This document shows positions 1 through 9,116 of a stretch of 39,628 bases of DNA, piece by piece. The notes beneath the pieces are model-generated. The model saw nothing but the letters and a program-made list of their open reading frames with translations, searched no databases and was not told the DNA's origin. The DNA comes from an uncultured bacterium (GTDB taxonomy: Bacteria; Cyanobacteriota; Vampirovibrionia; Gastranaerophilales; Gastranaerophilaceae): NCBI GenBank assembly GCA_949286885.1, contig CASEEG010000089.1:1-39628 (forward strand), given 5' to 3'. The position numbers were made by a program, and so were the translations under genes. Each line of letters starts with the position of its first letter. Position 1 is the first letter of the stretch.

Positions 1-1
1 A

Positions 2-607
2 TCTATAAATAAGGCTCTTGTAATTTTAGGTATGATGAAGGCAAAAAATATTATTATGAGCCTTGCTTTAAAACAAATGATGACTGCGCAAGGTTCAAGA
101 GAATTATGGGAGCACTCTACAAAGTGCGCTATAGCTTCAGAGATGTTGGCAGAAGAATATAAAGTAATTAACCCTGATGATGCTTTTGTTATCGGATTTT
201 TGCATGATATCGGCAAAATTTTGTTAAATGCAAAAAACCCAATTAAATATTCCAAAGTTCGTTATATTGCACAGCAAAATCAAGCTGATTTAGTTGAAGT
301 TGAAGATTCGTTTTTTGGTACAAATCATTGCGTTTTAGGTGCGCTTGTTTCTAAAAAATGGCAGTTGCCTGTTATTTTGACAAATTGCATCAGGTACCAT
401 CATAATCCGGTACAGTCTTCGCTTCCGGTTGCTTGTGGCATAGTTTATATTGCCGATAGATTGGTTCAGTCAAAAATACCAACTCCTATTTTAGATCCAA
501 AGATAATGGATAGGCTTGATATTCAAATTAGTGACCCTATCGCACTTAGGGAAAGTATTTTAGCACGTGCATCTATTTTCTTAAAAGAAATGCAAAGTCC
601 AACTTAA
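2..607 (+). CDS. HDOD-domain protein, 5' end cut by window edge
   Basis: The frame is open to the first base of the window (reading [10 protein letters not shown] before the first ATG at 32), so this is the C-terminal part of a longer protein, not a 191-residue protein starting at 32. The [20 protein letters not shown] stretch is the core of an HDOD domain. It is followed by HD-type residues ([23 protein letters not shown]). HDOD proteins are signalling or regulatory relatives of HD phosphohydrolases and often lack catalysis. This one does keep an HDIGK motif, so activity cannot be excluded. The missing N-terminus may carry a receiver or other sensor domain. Its stop overlaps the 3' end of convergent ruvB by 4 bases. 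Confidence 0.85.
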   Translation, partial: SINKALVILGMMKAKNIIMSLALKQMMTAQGSRELWEHSTKCAIASEMLAEEYKVINPDDAFVIGFLHDIGKILLNAKNPIKYSKVRYIAQQNQADLVEVEDSFFGTNHCVLGALVSKKWQLPVILTNCIRYHHNPVQSSLPVACGIVYIADRLVQSKIPTPILDPKIMDRLDIQISDPIALRESILARASIFLKEMQSPT

Positions 608-1695
608 TCAAAAAGCCCTATTTGTCCGTTTTGGTCTAAATATTTTATACCAAGATGTTGATAAGCAAGCTTTGTTGCTCTGCGACCCCTGTTTGTTCGA
701 GCAAGCAAGCCTTTTTGCAATAAAAAGGGCTCGTAAACATCTTCAATTGTTCTAATGTCTTCACCAAGGGCAACAGAGAGTGTTTCAACACCCACAGGAC
801 CGCCATCGTAATTTTTAATTATCAACTCTAAAAGCGCTCTGTCTGTGTTATCCAGACCTAAATTATCGATACATAGCGAATCGAGTGCTTCTTTGGCTAT
901 TTTTTGTGTAATTTTGCCGTCATATTTTACAAGAGCGTAGTCTGCCGTTCTTTTTATTAACCTGTTTGCAATTCTGGGTGTTGCTCTTGAGCGAGAAGCT
1001 ATTTCTTTTGCGCCATTATCATCAATTTTTATATTTAAAATTTTTGCGCTGCGTTTTATTACTTGTGCAAGCTCGTCAATTGTATAAAATTCCAACCTGT
1101 GAATAATTCCAAATCTGTCTCGCAGTGGACCGGATAGCGCTCCTGCTTTTGTTGTTGCACCAATGAGTGTAAATTTAGGTACAGGTACACGCATAGTTTT
1201 TACACTTTGACTTTTTCCTGTTGTAAGGTCAATAAAAAAATCTTCCATAGCAGGATACAAAATTTCTTCGGCAACTTTATTTAACCTGTGAATTTCGTCA
1301 ATAAAAAGTATTTCGCCACCCTTTAGCGACATTAATATACCTATAATATCACGTGGTCGCTCAAGTGCCGGTGCTGATGTGATTTTTATATTTACACCAA
1401 TTTCATTTGCAATAACTCCGGCAAGAGTTGTTTTGCCCAACCCTGGGGGACCATAAAATAAAAGGTGATCAAGCGGTATGTTTCTTTTTTTGCTTGCTTC
1501 AATTGTTATTTTTAATGTTTCTTTGAGCGCACTTTGTCCTATGTACTCATCAAACGTTTTTGGACGTATGTTTTTTTCATAAGTTTTGTCAAATTCTAAT
1601 TCTTTTGTTTCTAAATCTTGAGATTTGCACTTAGGCGCACCGTTTGATGCGCCTTTGTGATTATTATTTTTGTTGTTATCGTCTGATATTATCAT
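604..1695 (-). CDS. ruvB: Holliday junction branch migration DNA helicase RuvB
   Basis: RuvB is the AAA+ motor that, with RuvA, drives branch migration of Holliday junctions in recombinational repair. Visible motifs are Walker A ([13 protein letters not shown]), Walker B (LFIDEIHRL), sensor 1 ([11 protein letters not shown]), the RDRFG arginine-finger region, and a C-terminal winged-helix domain with the GGPVGVETL and [12 protein letters not shown] signatures. At 363 residues it is slightly long because of an Asn/Lys-rich N-terminal extension of about 40 residues before the usual [12 protein letters not shown] start. The start codon directly abuts the stop of the upstream transporter gene (TAG-ATG) with only a weak ribosome site, so translational coupling is likely. 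ruvA and ruvC are not in the window. Confidence 0.97.
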   Translation of the reverse strand: MIISDDNNKNNNHKGASNGAPKCKSQDLETKELEFDKTYEKNIRPKTFDEYIGQSALKETLKITIEASKKRNIPLDHLLFYGPPGLGKTTLAGVIANEIGVNIKITSAPALERPRDIIGILMSLKGGEILFIDEIHRLNKVAEEILYPAMEDFFIDLTTGKSQSVKTMRVPVPKFTLIGATTKAGALSGPLRDRFGIIHRLEFYTIDELAQVIKRSAKILNIKIDDNGAKEIASRSRATPRIANRLIKRTADYALVKYDGKITQKIAKEALDSLCIDNLGLDNTDRALLELIIKNYDGGPVGVETLSVALGEDIRTIEDVYEPFLLQKGLLARTNRGRRATKLAYQHLGIKYLDQNGQIGLFD

Positions 1696-3015
1696 CTATC
1701 TTAAAAATCTTAAGTAAATATAAGCAGTACTCATTAATAATGCTACCATGGTTGTTAGCGCACCATATTTTAGGTAGTACATAAATGAGATTGGATAACC
1801 ATGTTTTGCAGAATTTTCACTAACAATAACGTTTGCTGCAGCGCCAATTATTGTTAAGTTTCCGCCTAAACAAGCACCTAATGATAGACACCACCATAGC
1901 GGATGAGCGTATTCATGTCCCATTGTTTGAGATATTGTAGCTAACATTGGCGCCATTGTTGCGGTGTATGGGATATTATCAATAATACCCGATAAAATAC
2001 CTGATGCCCAAAGTATAATCATTGCTGTTGCACTTTGAGAACCGTTTGTTACTTCAAGCAACCAGTTTGCCATTAGTCTTATACCACCTGAAGCCTCAAG
2101 TCCGCCGATTATTATGAATAAACCAATGAAGAAGAAAATTGTATTCCATTCAACTTCAACAAGGATTTTTGCAGGTTTTTCAAATATCAAAAGAATACTT
2201 GCACCAATCATTGCAATTAAAAATGTCGGAATGTGTGTAATGTCATGTGCAATAAAGCCAAGAATTACAAGTAACAATACAATGCCTGAGCGCCAAGCAA
2301 GAAGTTTATCTGTAATTGTATTTGAATTATCAATATCTGCAACAGATGCCATTTTTTCTGGCGTACTTTTTAATTGCTTTCTGAACATAAAGATTAAAAG
2401 ACCTGTGCATACAAGGAAAATGTAGGCTACAATGTCTGTTAATTCTTTTATAAAGTCCATAAAGCTAAAGCCTGCAGCTGAACCTATGATAATGTTTGGC
2501 GGGTCGCCAATAAGTGTTGCTGTACCACCAATGTTAGAGCAAATAATTTCTGTAATTAAAAATGGTACAGGATTTAAGTCCAGTTTTTTGCAAGCTGCAA
2601 ATGTAATTGGCATAACTAAAATTACCGTTGTTACGTTATCTAAAAATGCACTTGCAATAGCTGTAAATGTAGCTAAAGAAAAAAGTACCAGTTTTGGTTT
2701 ACCTTTTGTATGTTTTAAAATTTCATATGCCAACCAGGTAAACATGCCTGATTTAGCTGCAATGTGAACAATAATCATCATTGAAACCAAAAGGAATATT
2801 ACGTTAAAATCAATAAAATTTGTAAAATATTCACCCAATGCCTGAGGGTTTTTTTCTGTTTGCAACAGACCTAAAAATAAAGTAAGACATGCGCCTAAAA
2901 GTGCAATAGTTACTTTTGATATTTTTTCCCATGCTATAAAGATATAAGCTACAATTAAAATGGAAGCTGATATTATTACGGCATTTTGGTCTGTTAGAGC
3001 ATGTAAATGTTCCAA
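1696..3015 (-). CDS. ArsB/NhaD-family membrane ion transporter
   Basis: This is a 439-residue, highly hydrophobic inner-membrane protein with roughly 11-12 predicted helices. It has two pseudo-repeated loop signatures typical of the ArsB/NhaD branch of the ion-transporter superfamily: GGTATLIGDPPNIIIGS near residue 165 and GGNLTIIGAAANVIVSE near residue 390. Family members are Na+/H+ antiporters or oxyanion exporters; the sequence alone does not decide the substrate. No arsenate reductase or arsR-like gene is nearby, which makes a housekeeping cation role more likely than arsenite export. The start codon is TTG at 3013-3015, well supported by a strong AGGAGG ribosome site a few bases upstream. 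It leads a two-gene unit with ruvB. Confidence 0.85.
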   Translation of the reverse strand: MEHLHALTDQNAVIISASILIVAYIFIAWEKISKVTIALLGACLTLFLGLLQTEKNPQALGEYFTNFIDFNVIFLLVSMMIIVHIAAKSGMFTWLAYEILKHTKGKPKLVLFSLATFTAIASAFLDNVTTVILVMPITFAACKKLDLNPVPFLITEIICSNIGGTATLIGDPPNIIIGSAAGFSFMDFIKELTDIVAYIFLVCTGLLIFMFRKQLKSTPEKMASVADIDNSNTITDKLLAWRSGIVLLLVILGFIAHDITHIPTFLIAMIGASILLIFEKPAKILVEVEWNTIFFFIGLFIIIGGLEASGGIRLMANWLLEVTNGSQSATAMIILWASGILSGIIDNIPYTATMAPMLATISQTMGHEYAHPLWWCLSLGACLGGNLTIIGAAANVIVSENSAKHGYPISFMYYLKYGALTTMVALLMSTAYIYLRFLR

Positions 3016-3048
3016 AATATCCTCCTCTCCAAAATGATAACTAAGCTT

Positions 3049-3076
3049 ATTCTATCGAATAAAAATTATTAGTCAA
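3049..3076 (-). promoter_or_regulatory. Promoter of the transporter-ruvB unit
   Basis: Read on the minus strand, a TTGACT -35 (3071-3076) and a TAGAAT -10 (3049-3054) are separated by 16 bases. The AGGAGG ribosome site and TTG start follow about 35 bases downstream. This is one of the best sigma-70-type matches in the window. Confidence 0.65.
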
Positions 3077-3105
3077 AGGCACAATAAATATTTTTTATGT
3101 TTTTG

Positions 3106-3114
3106 TGATAGTAT
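3106..3114 (+). promoter_or_regulatory. Extended -10 promoter of secA
   Basis: TGA followed by TAGTAT forms an extended -10 element with no clear -35 at the usual distance. A purine-rich ribosome site (AGGAGAG) precedes the secA ATG at 3146. The 130-base gap 3016-3145 therefore holds two back-to-back promoters. Confidence 0.45.
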
Positions 3115-3145
3115 TTATTTAAAGGGAGAAATTCAGGAGAGTTTA

Positions 3146-5974
3146 ATGAGTTTAGTTAATATTCTTTTAAAAATTTTTAAAGATCCAAATGAGCGTAAAA
3201 TAAATAAAATTATGCCGATTGTCGAGCATATAAACGCTCTTGAGGAGGAATTTTCTAAACTTACTGACGATGAACTGAAAGCAAAAACTGCTGAATTTAA
3301 AGAAATTTTATCCAAGCGTGAAACTTCAAGTGATTTTAAAAAAGATAGAGAATTGGAAAAAGCAGCTCTGGATTCAATTTTACCTGAAGCCTTTGCAACT
3401 GTTCGTGAAGCAGGTAAAAGAGTTTTAAATATGCGCCACTTTGATGTGCAGTTAATTGGCGGTATATTTTTGCATAACGGTCATATTGCACAAATGAGAA
3501 CAGGTGAAGGCAAAACCCTTGTTGCAACTTTGCCTGCTTATTTAAATGCTCTTACAGGCAAGGGTGTTCATATAATTACGGTTAACGATTACCTTGCAAA
3601 ACGTGATAGGGACTGGATGGGTAAAATCTATGAATTTTTAGGTTTGTCTGTCGGCGTTATACTATCTCAAGGTTCCGGGCACAATGATTTTGAGTCAAAA
3701 AAAGCTGCTTATGCTTGCGATATAACTTATGGTACAAATAATGAATTCGGTTTTGATTATTTGCGTGATAATATGTCCTCCTCGCTTGAAGCACTTGTTC
3801 AAAGACCCTATAATTACGCTATTATTGATGAAGTTGACAGTATTTTAATTGATGAAGCAAGAACGCCGTTAATTATTTCAGGTCGCCTTGAAAAATCAGC
3901 TCAAACGTACAAATTGATGGCACAAATTGCACCACAATTGAATAAAGTTGAACATTACGAAGTTGATGAAAAAAACAAGAATATTATTCTAACCGAAGAT
4001 GGTATAGATAAAGCATGTGAGCTTTTAGGTGTAACTGATTTATTTGATATGCAAACTCAATACGCTCACCATCTTTTGCAAGCATTAAAAGCTAAAGAGC
4101 TTTTTATTAAAGACACTGATTACGTTGTAAAAAATAACGAAGTAATGATTGTAGATGAGTTTACGGGTCGTATTATGGAAGGCAGACGCTGGAGTGAAGG
4201 TTTACACCAAGCAATTGAGGCAAAAGAAGGTGTACCCATTCAAGACGAAACACAGACTTTAGCAAGCATTACTTTCCAAAATTTATTTAGACTTTATCCT
4301 AAGCTTTCGGGTATGACAGGTACTGCAATGACAGAAGAAGCCGAGTTTGGCAAGATTTATAATCTTCCCTGTACAGAAATACCAACAAATAAACCCGATA
4401 TTAGAATTAATTATCCTGATGTAATTTATAAAACAAAGGAAATGAAATATCAAAAAGTTGCGGATGAAATAGAGAAAATGGCAAAAATGGGCAGACCAAC
4501 TCTTGTTGGTACAATAAGTATTGAAAAATCGGAATATTTATCTGCAATTTTAAAAAGACGTGGCATTAAGCACAATGTCTTAAATGCTAAAGCCCATGAG
4601 CGTGAAGCTTATATTATTGCGCAGGCAGGCAGAGTAAATGCCGTTACAATTGCAACAAATATGGCAGGTCGTGGTACCGATATTCTGCTCGGCGGTAATC
4701 CTGAGTATCTTGCAAAAGAAGAACTGGATAAAATGGGTGTAACTGTTGATTCGCCTGATTATGAAGCCCAAAAAGAGGCTGCGCTTGCAAGAGCAAGAAA
4801 AATAACTGAAGAAGAACACGCTAAAGTTGTGTCTCTGGGTGGTTTGCACGTAATTGGTACAGAACGGCACGAATCAAGGCGTATTGATAACCAATTAAGA
4901 GGTCGTGCAGCCCGCCAAGGCGATCCAGGGTCTACTAAATTTTTCTTGTCATTGGAAGATGATTTAATGAGGATTTTTGGCGGAGATAAAATATCTGCTC
5001 TTATGAATATGCTTAATATTGAAGAAGATATGGCGATTGAAAACCCGCTTATTACCCGTCAAATCGAGTCAGCTCAAAAGAAAGTGGAAACTTATCACTT
5101 TGATATAAGAAAAAGTGTTCTTGAATACGATGATGTTATTAACATTCAAAGAGAGAAATTTTATATTCAAAGGCGCAAGGTTCTTGCTTCAAAGAGCTTA
5201 AAATCTGATATTGATTATATGATTAACCTTGAAGTAGATAAAATCTTAAAACAGTATATATCACCTGATATGCCACCTGCAGAGTATGTTAGAGATGACA
5301 TTAAAATGCTAACAAATGAAATTCATTCAGTATTCCCTCAATTGAGCGATGTTACTCCGGAAGATTTAATAGAAAAAAGATACCAAGATATGTCTGATTA
5401 TCTTAAAAACCTTGTTAATCATGCATATAAAACAATGGAAGAAACATCTGTTGAAGGTTTTAACGATGTTATGGCACGTTATGGTTCGCCCGATACCCCA
5501 AAACAAGAGGCGTTTTCTGACAATAATGTTATGAGAACGCTGGAACGTGATATTCTTTTACAGGTTATTGATTCAAAATGGATTGACCATTTAAATAATA
5601 TTGACGCACTTAAGGATTCTATCGGACTTGTAGCATACGGACAAAAAGATCCTCTTATTGAGTATAAAAAAGAAGCGTTTAATTTATTTAACGCAATGAT
5701 GTCGGATATCCAATCGGAAACAGTAAGACACTTGTTTAGAGCTCGCTTTGGTATTCAAATTATCGATGAAAATCAAAATGCTCTTGAGGATATTCCATTT
5801 ATGGATGAAGATTTTGAGCGTGAAACAGAGCTTACACGTGCACTTAAAAATTCAACCCCAAACTATGTAGATGAGCAGCCGCAGGAAGATATGCCAAAGG
5901 TCGGTAGAAACGATTTATGCCCCTGTGGTAGCGGTTTAAAGTATAAAAAATGCTGCGGTAAGGGTAAGATTTAA
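3146..5974 (+). CDS. secA: Preprotein translocase ATPase SecA
   Basis: SecA is the ATPase that pushes unfolded preproteins through the SecYEG channel. At 942 residues it is full length. The N-terminus (FKDPNERKINK) is followed by DEAD-type motor 1 with MRTGEGKTLVA (Walker A, about residue 115) and DEVDSILIDEARTPLIISG. The preprotein-crosslinking domain and motor 2 follow, with TIATNMAGRGTDILLGGNP and QLRGRAARQGDPGS. The C-terminal tail carries a zinc/SecB-binding motif (CPCGSGLKYKKCC). The ATG is preceded by an AGGAGAG ribosome site. Monocistronic, it converges with the next gene across only 13 bases and no obvious terminator. Confidence 0.99.
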   Translation: MSLVNILLKIFKDPNERKINKIMPIVEHINALEEEFSKLTDDELKAKTAEFKEILSKRETSSDFKKDRELEKAALDSILPEAFATVREAGKRVLNMRHFDVQLIGGIFLHNGHIAQMRTGEGKTLVATLPAYLNALTGKGVHIITVNDYLAKRDRDWMGKIYEFLGLSVGVILSQGSGHNDFESKKAAYACDITYGTNNEFGFDYLRDNMSSSLEALVQRPYNYAIIDEVDSILIDEARTPLIISGRLEKSAQTYKLMAQIAPQLNKVEHYEVDEKNKNIILTEDGIDKACELLGVTDLFDMQTQYAHHLLQALKAKELFIKDTDYVVKNNEVMIVDEFTGRIMEGRRWSEGLHQAIEAKEGVPIQDETQTLASITFQNLFRLYPKLSGMTGTAMTEEAEFGKIYNLPCTEIPTNKPDIRINYPDVIYKTKEMKYQKVADEIEKMAKMGRPTLVGTISIEKSEYLSAILKRRGIKHNVLNAKAHEREAYIIAQAGRVNAVTIATNMAGRGTDILLGGNPEYLAKEELDKMGVTVDSPDYEAQKEAALARARKITEEEHAKVVSLGGLHVIGTERHESRRIDNQLRGRAARQGDPGSTKFFLSLEDDLMRIFGGDKISALMNMLNIEEDMAIENPLITRQIESAQKKVETYHFDIRKSVLEYDDVINIQREKFYIQRRKVLASKSLKSDIDYMINLEVDKILKQYISPDMPPAEYVRDDIKMLTNEIHSVFPQLSDVTPEDLIEKRYQDMSDYLKNLVNHAYKTMEETSVEGFNDVMARYGSPDTPKQEAFSDNNVMRTLERDILLQVIDSKWIDHLNNIDALKDSIGLVAYGQKDPLIEYKKEAFNLFNAMMSDIQSETVRHLFRARFGIQIIDENQNALEDIPFMDEDFERETELTRALKNSTPNYVDEQPQEDMPKVGRNDLCPCGSGLKYKKCCGKGKI

Positions 5975-5987
5975 TCTAAACTCAATA

Positions 5988-6935
5988 TTATTTTTGCATC
6001 TTTTGGGACTGCTTGTCCTCATATTTTGCCTGCAAGTTGTCTTTAATTTTAACGGCAATATGCATTCCAAGACCGGTTGCCAATGCTGTAATTGCATAGC
6101 TTGCAAACGACATAGCGTTTGTTAGTTTTACTTTTTTCAACAAAATCGGCGCTTCTTGAAGTACTTTGTTTGCAATTTTATTTCCTTTAAGTGATGCCAT
6201 GCCTTCTTCTATAACTGCAGGTAGAAATGTTGCTACCCCAAGAATTCCTGCATTGTTTTTTATGAATTGTCTTACGCCTTTTTTCTTCTCTCCGTTCTCA
6301 TCGACCTCATTTTTCTTGTCTTTGAGGCTTAGTACGCTGAATAAAATTATAGCAGGACCAAATATTATAATCGGATTTCTTATTTTTTGCAGAATTCTGC
6401 TTGCTTTTCCTAAATTATGATTTATTGCATGCCCCATTTCGTGAAAGTTTGCAAGTTGCAGACCATTTTTTTCTCCGGGGAGTATTATTCTTTTTATTAC
6501 ATTTGAGTAAAAGGCATTTTCACCATCTGTGACTGTTTGTAAAATACTGGAGAAATGTAATTCTAAGCCAAAACTTAGAACATCTTTATTAAAAAAATTG
6601 CTTAATTTTTTCCCGTATTTCGTATTAAAAACAGCTTCTGTTAGTTCTTTTGACACTTCATCTATATTGTCTTTGGTTATTTTTATAATTTTTACTCCTT
6701 TTTCTGCAAGAGTGCTATCAAAAAAAGCTTTTTCAAATGCATTATTTAAAATTAAAGTGTCTTCCGGTTTGATTGAAGAAGAAATTTTTTTTATAGCGGG
6801 CAGAAGTACTTTTTGTGTTATTGGTGCTGCTGCATTTGATACTAAACAGCCTGCAACCAGACCTGTAATTACACCTTTGTTGCGTTTCTTTTTTTGTGCA
6901 GGTTTTTCTACATTAGTGCTGAAACTTATTTTCAT
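5988..6935 (-). CDS. Predicted membrane-embedded zinc metallopeptidase (HEMGH), unknown family
   Basis: This is a 315-residue protein I do not recognise by name. It carries HEMGH at residues 165-169, an HExxH-type zinc site. Glutamates at 243-244 (VIEEGMASLKG), about 75 residues later and followed by an Ala-Ser/Gly pattern, could supply the third ligand as in gluzincins. Hydrophobic segments at about 21-40, 187-204, 226-242 and 272-294 suggest a membrane protein; the catalytic site sits just before the second. A longer frame reaches 7055, but that start would run through a terminator hairpin (7002-7030). The ATG at 6935 instead has a good AAGGA site. Protease function is inferred from motif geometry only. 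Confidence 0.6.
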   Translation of the reverse strand: MKISFSTNVEKPAQKKKRNKGVITGLVAGCLVSNAAAPITQKVLLPAIKKISSSIKPEDTLILNNAFEKAFFDSTLAEKGVKIIKITKDNIDEVSKELTEAVFNTKYGKKLSNFFNKDVLSFGLELHFSSILQTVTDGENAFYSNVIKRIILPGEKNGLQLANFHEMGHAINHNLGKASRILQKIRNPIIIFGPAIILFSVLSLKDKKNEVDENGEKKKGVRQFIKNNAGILGVATFLPAVIEEGMASLKGNKIANKVLQEAPILLKKVKLTNAMSFASYAITALATGLGMHIAVKIKDNLQAKYEDKQSQKMQK

Positions 6936-7001
6936 ATTTTTCCTTCCGCGCGAATTTTGTACACGCATATAATGTGCATAAATAATAAAATTTGCTATTA
7001 A

Positions 7002-7030
7002 AAAAAGAGCCCGTGCGCTAGGCTCTTTTT
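7002..7030 (-). terminator. Rho-independent terminator of the yhcC-type gene
   Basis: A perfect 10-bp stem (AAAAAGAGCC / GGCTCTTTTT) with a 9-base loop lies 13 bases past the stop of the minus-strand radical SAM gene. On the minus strand it runs into a T-rich tail. It separates that gene from the downstream peptidase gene. Confidence 0.85.
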
Positions 7031-7042
7031 TATTTTCGTATC

Positions 7043-7960
7043 TTAATTGGCGCACTCCGGTAAAAATTTTACCCCTTGTTTTGTTTTTCGTTTTTCAAAA
7101 ATTTCATCAATTAAATTTAGTGTTTCAAATTTGTTATTTACCCATTTTGGCGCAATAAGTGTTTTTGAGTAACCACTGCCTGCAAGCCTGTGAATAGTTG
7201 TTTCAGGTGGTAAAAGCTCTAAAAAATCACATACAATTTCGCAATATTCCTGCATAGTAAGTAATTCAAAAGGTTTTTCTTTATATATTTTTGCAAGCGG
7301 TGCATCTTCAAGCACTGTCAGCATGTGAAGCTTTATGCCATCTATTTTAAGTGCGGCAAGTCTTTTAGCACTTTCCAATATCATTTCTTGTGTTTCATTT
7401 TTAAATCCTAATACCATGTGCACACAGATGTTAATATTTCTTTCTTTTGCGAGTTTGTATGCCTTTAAAAAACATTCGTAGTTGTGCCCTCGATTAATTT
7501 TTTTAAGCGTTTCATCGTGCGTGCTTTGCAAACCAAGCTCAAGCCAAGGGTTTTTGTATGTGGAAATTAAATCCAGCTTTTTTTCATCAATGCAGTCAGG
7601 GCGTGTACCTATTGAAATACCTAAAATTCTTTCATCGCAAAAAGCTGCATCGTAAATATTTTTTAGTTTTTCAACAGGGGCATACGTATTTGTAAAGGCC
7701 TGAAAGTATGCAAGAAATTTTTTTGCGCCAAAACGCCTGCTAAGAGTATTAATGCCTGTTTTTACCTGATTTTTGATATCCAGTTCACTAGGGTGGGCTT
7801 TTGAAAAGCTGCCTGATTCATCGCAAAAAATACATCCACCCTTTGATATTGTGCCATCTCTGTTTGGACAGGAAAAACCAGCATCTATTGTTATTTTGTA
7901 GACTTTCTCTCTATATTTATTTTTTAAATATTCACTGAAAGCATTGTATGCTTTGTGCAT
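7043..7960 (-). CDS. TIGR01212-family radical SAM protein (YhcC type)
   Basis: This 305-residue radical SAM enzyme matches the YhcC/TIGR01212 family. The N-terminal block holds FSCPNRDGTISKGGCIFCD, where the cysteines spaced as in the family bind the 4Fe-4S cluster. Later family signatures include GISIGTRPDC, WLELGLQSTHDETLKKINRGH and VHMVLGFKNET. Members are related to the elongator-type (Elp3-like) radical SAM group; the substrate is not settled, and an RNA-modification role is often assumed. The ATG has an AGGAT ribosome site. The gene ends at a clear terminator, so it is monocistronic. It is divergent from surE. Confidence 0.88.
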   Translation of the reverse strand: MHKAYNAFSEYLKNKYREKVYKITIDAGFSCPNRDGTISKGGCIFCDESGSFSKAHPSELDIKNQVKTGINTLSRRFGAKKFLAYFQAFTNTYAPVEKLKNIYDAAFCDERILGISIGTRPDCIDEKKLDLISTYKNPWLELGLQSTHDETLKKINRGHNYECFLKAYKLAKERNINICVHMVLGFKNETQEMILESAKRLAALKIDGIKLHMLTVLEDAPLAKIYKEKPFELLTMQEYCEIVCDFLELLPPETTIHRLAGSGYSKTLIAPKWVNNKFETLNLIDEIFEKRKTKQGVKFLPECAN

Positions 7961-7992
7961 ATAATCCTACCCTCTCAATACTAGATTGTATT

Positions 7993-7998
7993 ATTATA
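7993..7998 (-). promoter_or_regulatory. Probable -10 of the yhcC-type gene
   Basis: On the minus strand TATAAT lies about 32 bases upstream of the ATG at 7960, leaving room for a short leader with an AGGAT ribosome site. No convincing -35 was seen. Confidence 0.35.
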
Positions 7999-8028
7999 AT
8001 TTCCTTTTGGCAAATTATTTAAAAAACA

Positions 8029-8037
8029 TGATATAAT
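8029..8037 (+). promoter_or_regulatory. Extended -10 promoter of surE-thiS
   Basis: TGA plus a consensus TATAAT (8032-8037) makes an extended -10. A TTGGCA at 8007-8012 is a possible but over-distant -35 (19 bases). The predicted start of transcription leaves a leader of about 26 bases with AGGTGG before the surE ATG at 8070. Confidence 0.6.
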
Positions 8038-8069
8038 TGTATATAACTATAGAATATTTAGGTGGATTT

Positions 8070-8882
8070 ATGAGAATTTTAATTTCTAATGATGATGGTA
8101 TAGCTGCAGTCGGTATAAAGGCTCTTATTACAAGGTTATCGCAAGAGCATGATGTATACGTTGTTGCACCCGATAGGGAAAGAAGTGCCGCAGGACATTC
8201 TCTAACCTTACATACACCCTTAAGAGTTGAAGAACTGGAGTCTCAATATGGTGCAAAAAGGGTTTGGGTTACATCAGGTACCCCCGGGGACTGTATAAAA
8301 CTTGGAATTTGTGCAGTATTAGAACAGGGTGAACTCCCCAATATTGTAATCTCCGGTATTAACCATGGCCCAAATTTAGGCACTGATATTTTATACTCAG
8401 GTACGGTAAGTTGTGCTATGGAAGGTGCTATGCTTGATTATCCAAGTATTGCTGTTTCTCTTGCAAGTATGACATCTGACCCTATGTACTTTGATGTAAC
8501 TGCTGATTTTATTGCTAAATTTCTACCTAAGATTAAAAAAATAAGCTTTCCTAAGAAAACTATTTTAAATATTAATACGCCCGCACTTGAAGAAGAAGAT
8601 ATTGCAGGTGTTGAAATAACTAAACTCGGTACAAAAATGTTTACTGACAGTTACGAAAAGCGCATTGACCCAAGAGGTAAAGTTTACTATTGGATGGCTG
8701 GTGAACTTACAACAAAACATGAGGAAGATGGTACTGATATAAGCGCAGTTCGTGCAAACAGAATCTCAATTACGCCTGTTACTTTTGAGATGACTCACAA
8801 AAGTATTATGGCAGATTTAGAAAAAGAATTTTGTAAAGACGGTATTTGCGACTGGTATGGCTATGGTTCAAATAATTCTTAA
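8070..8882 (+). CDS. surE: 5'/3'-nucleotidase SurE
   Basis: SurE is a metal-dependent survival-protein phosphatase acting on nucleoside monophosphates and short polyphosphate. The N-terminal MRILISNDDGIAAVGIKAL carries the paired acidic metal ligands (NDD). PDRERSAAGHSLT and SGINHGPNLGTDILYSGTV complete the family signature. From the ATG at 8070 the protein is 270 residues, normal for the family, and starts in register with homologues. An upstream in-frame start at 8037 would overlap the promoter and is rejected. The last 26 bases overlap the ThiS-like gene. Confidence 0.96.
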   Translation: MRILISNDDGIAAVGIKALITRLSQEHDVYVVAPDRERSAAGHSLTLHTPLRVEELESQYGAKRVWVTSGTPGDCIKLGICAVLEQGELPNIVISGINHGPNLGTDILYSGTVSCAMEGAMLDYPSIAVSLASMTSDPMYFDVTADFIAKFLPKIKKISFPKKTILNINTPALEEEDIAGVEITKLGTKMFTDSYEKRIDPRGKVYYWMAGELTTKHEEDGTDISAVRANRISITPVTFEMTHKSIMADLEKEFCKDGICDWYGYGSNNS

Positions 8883-9063
8883 TGGAATTAAAAAAGAAAT
8901 TCCTGAAAATACAACTCTGGATAAGCTTTTAAGCAATATGGAGTTGCCGAAGTTTTTTGTTGTTGAAAAAAATATGAATATAATATACAAAGAAGATTTC
9001 AGCAATGAAATTCTAAAAAATGGCGATAATATCGAAGTAGCAACTTTTTGTGGCGGCGGCTAG
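8857..9063 (+). CDS. thiS: ThiS/MoaD-like sulfur carrier protein
   Basis: A 68-residue protein of the ubiquitin-like ThiS family, ending in a Gly-Gly-Gly tail (VATFCGGG) like the Gly-Gly terminus that is adenylated and thiocarboxylated by ThiF-type enzymes. The N-terminus (MVQIILNGIKKEIPENTTL) matches the usual beta-grasp start. It probably delivers sulfur for thiamine thiazole synthesis. No thiF, thiG or thiH is in the window, so a role in another sulfur transfer pathway is open. It starts inside the end of surE; ATG 8857 and ATG 8863 are both possible and neither has a good ribosome site, suggesting coupling to surE. Confidence 0.8.
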   Translation: MAMVQIILNGIKKEIPENTTLDKLLSNMELPKFFVVEKNMNIIYKEDFSNEILKNGDNIEVATFCGGG

Positions 9064-9080
9064 AATATTTAAAATGCTTG

Positions 9081-9089
9081 TGCTAAAAT
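9081..9089 (+). promoter_or_regulatory. Extended -10 promoter of purH
   Basis: TGC plus TAAAAT lies about 27 bases upstream of the purH ATG, with a TGAGG ribosome site between. No clear -35 was found. Confidence 0.45.
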
Positions 9090-9116
9090 TCTTGCGTAGA
9101 TTTGAGTGAGGATTTT

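Noticed and set aside
2114-2767. Two plus-strand open frames opposite the ArsB/NhaD-type gene
   Set aside because: They lie antisense to a well-supported membrane protein gene, lack ribosome sites and have no recognisable motif.
4580-4870. Minus-strand open frame within secA
   Set aside because: Antisense to conserved SecA motor 2; low-complexity Phe/Cys/Ser composition typical of shadow frames.
6936-7055. N-terminal extension of the zinc peptidase gene to 7055
   Set aside because: It would be translated through a terminator hairpin (7002-7030), and a good AAGGA ribosome site points to the ATG at 6935.
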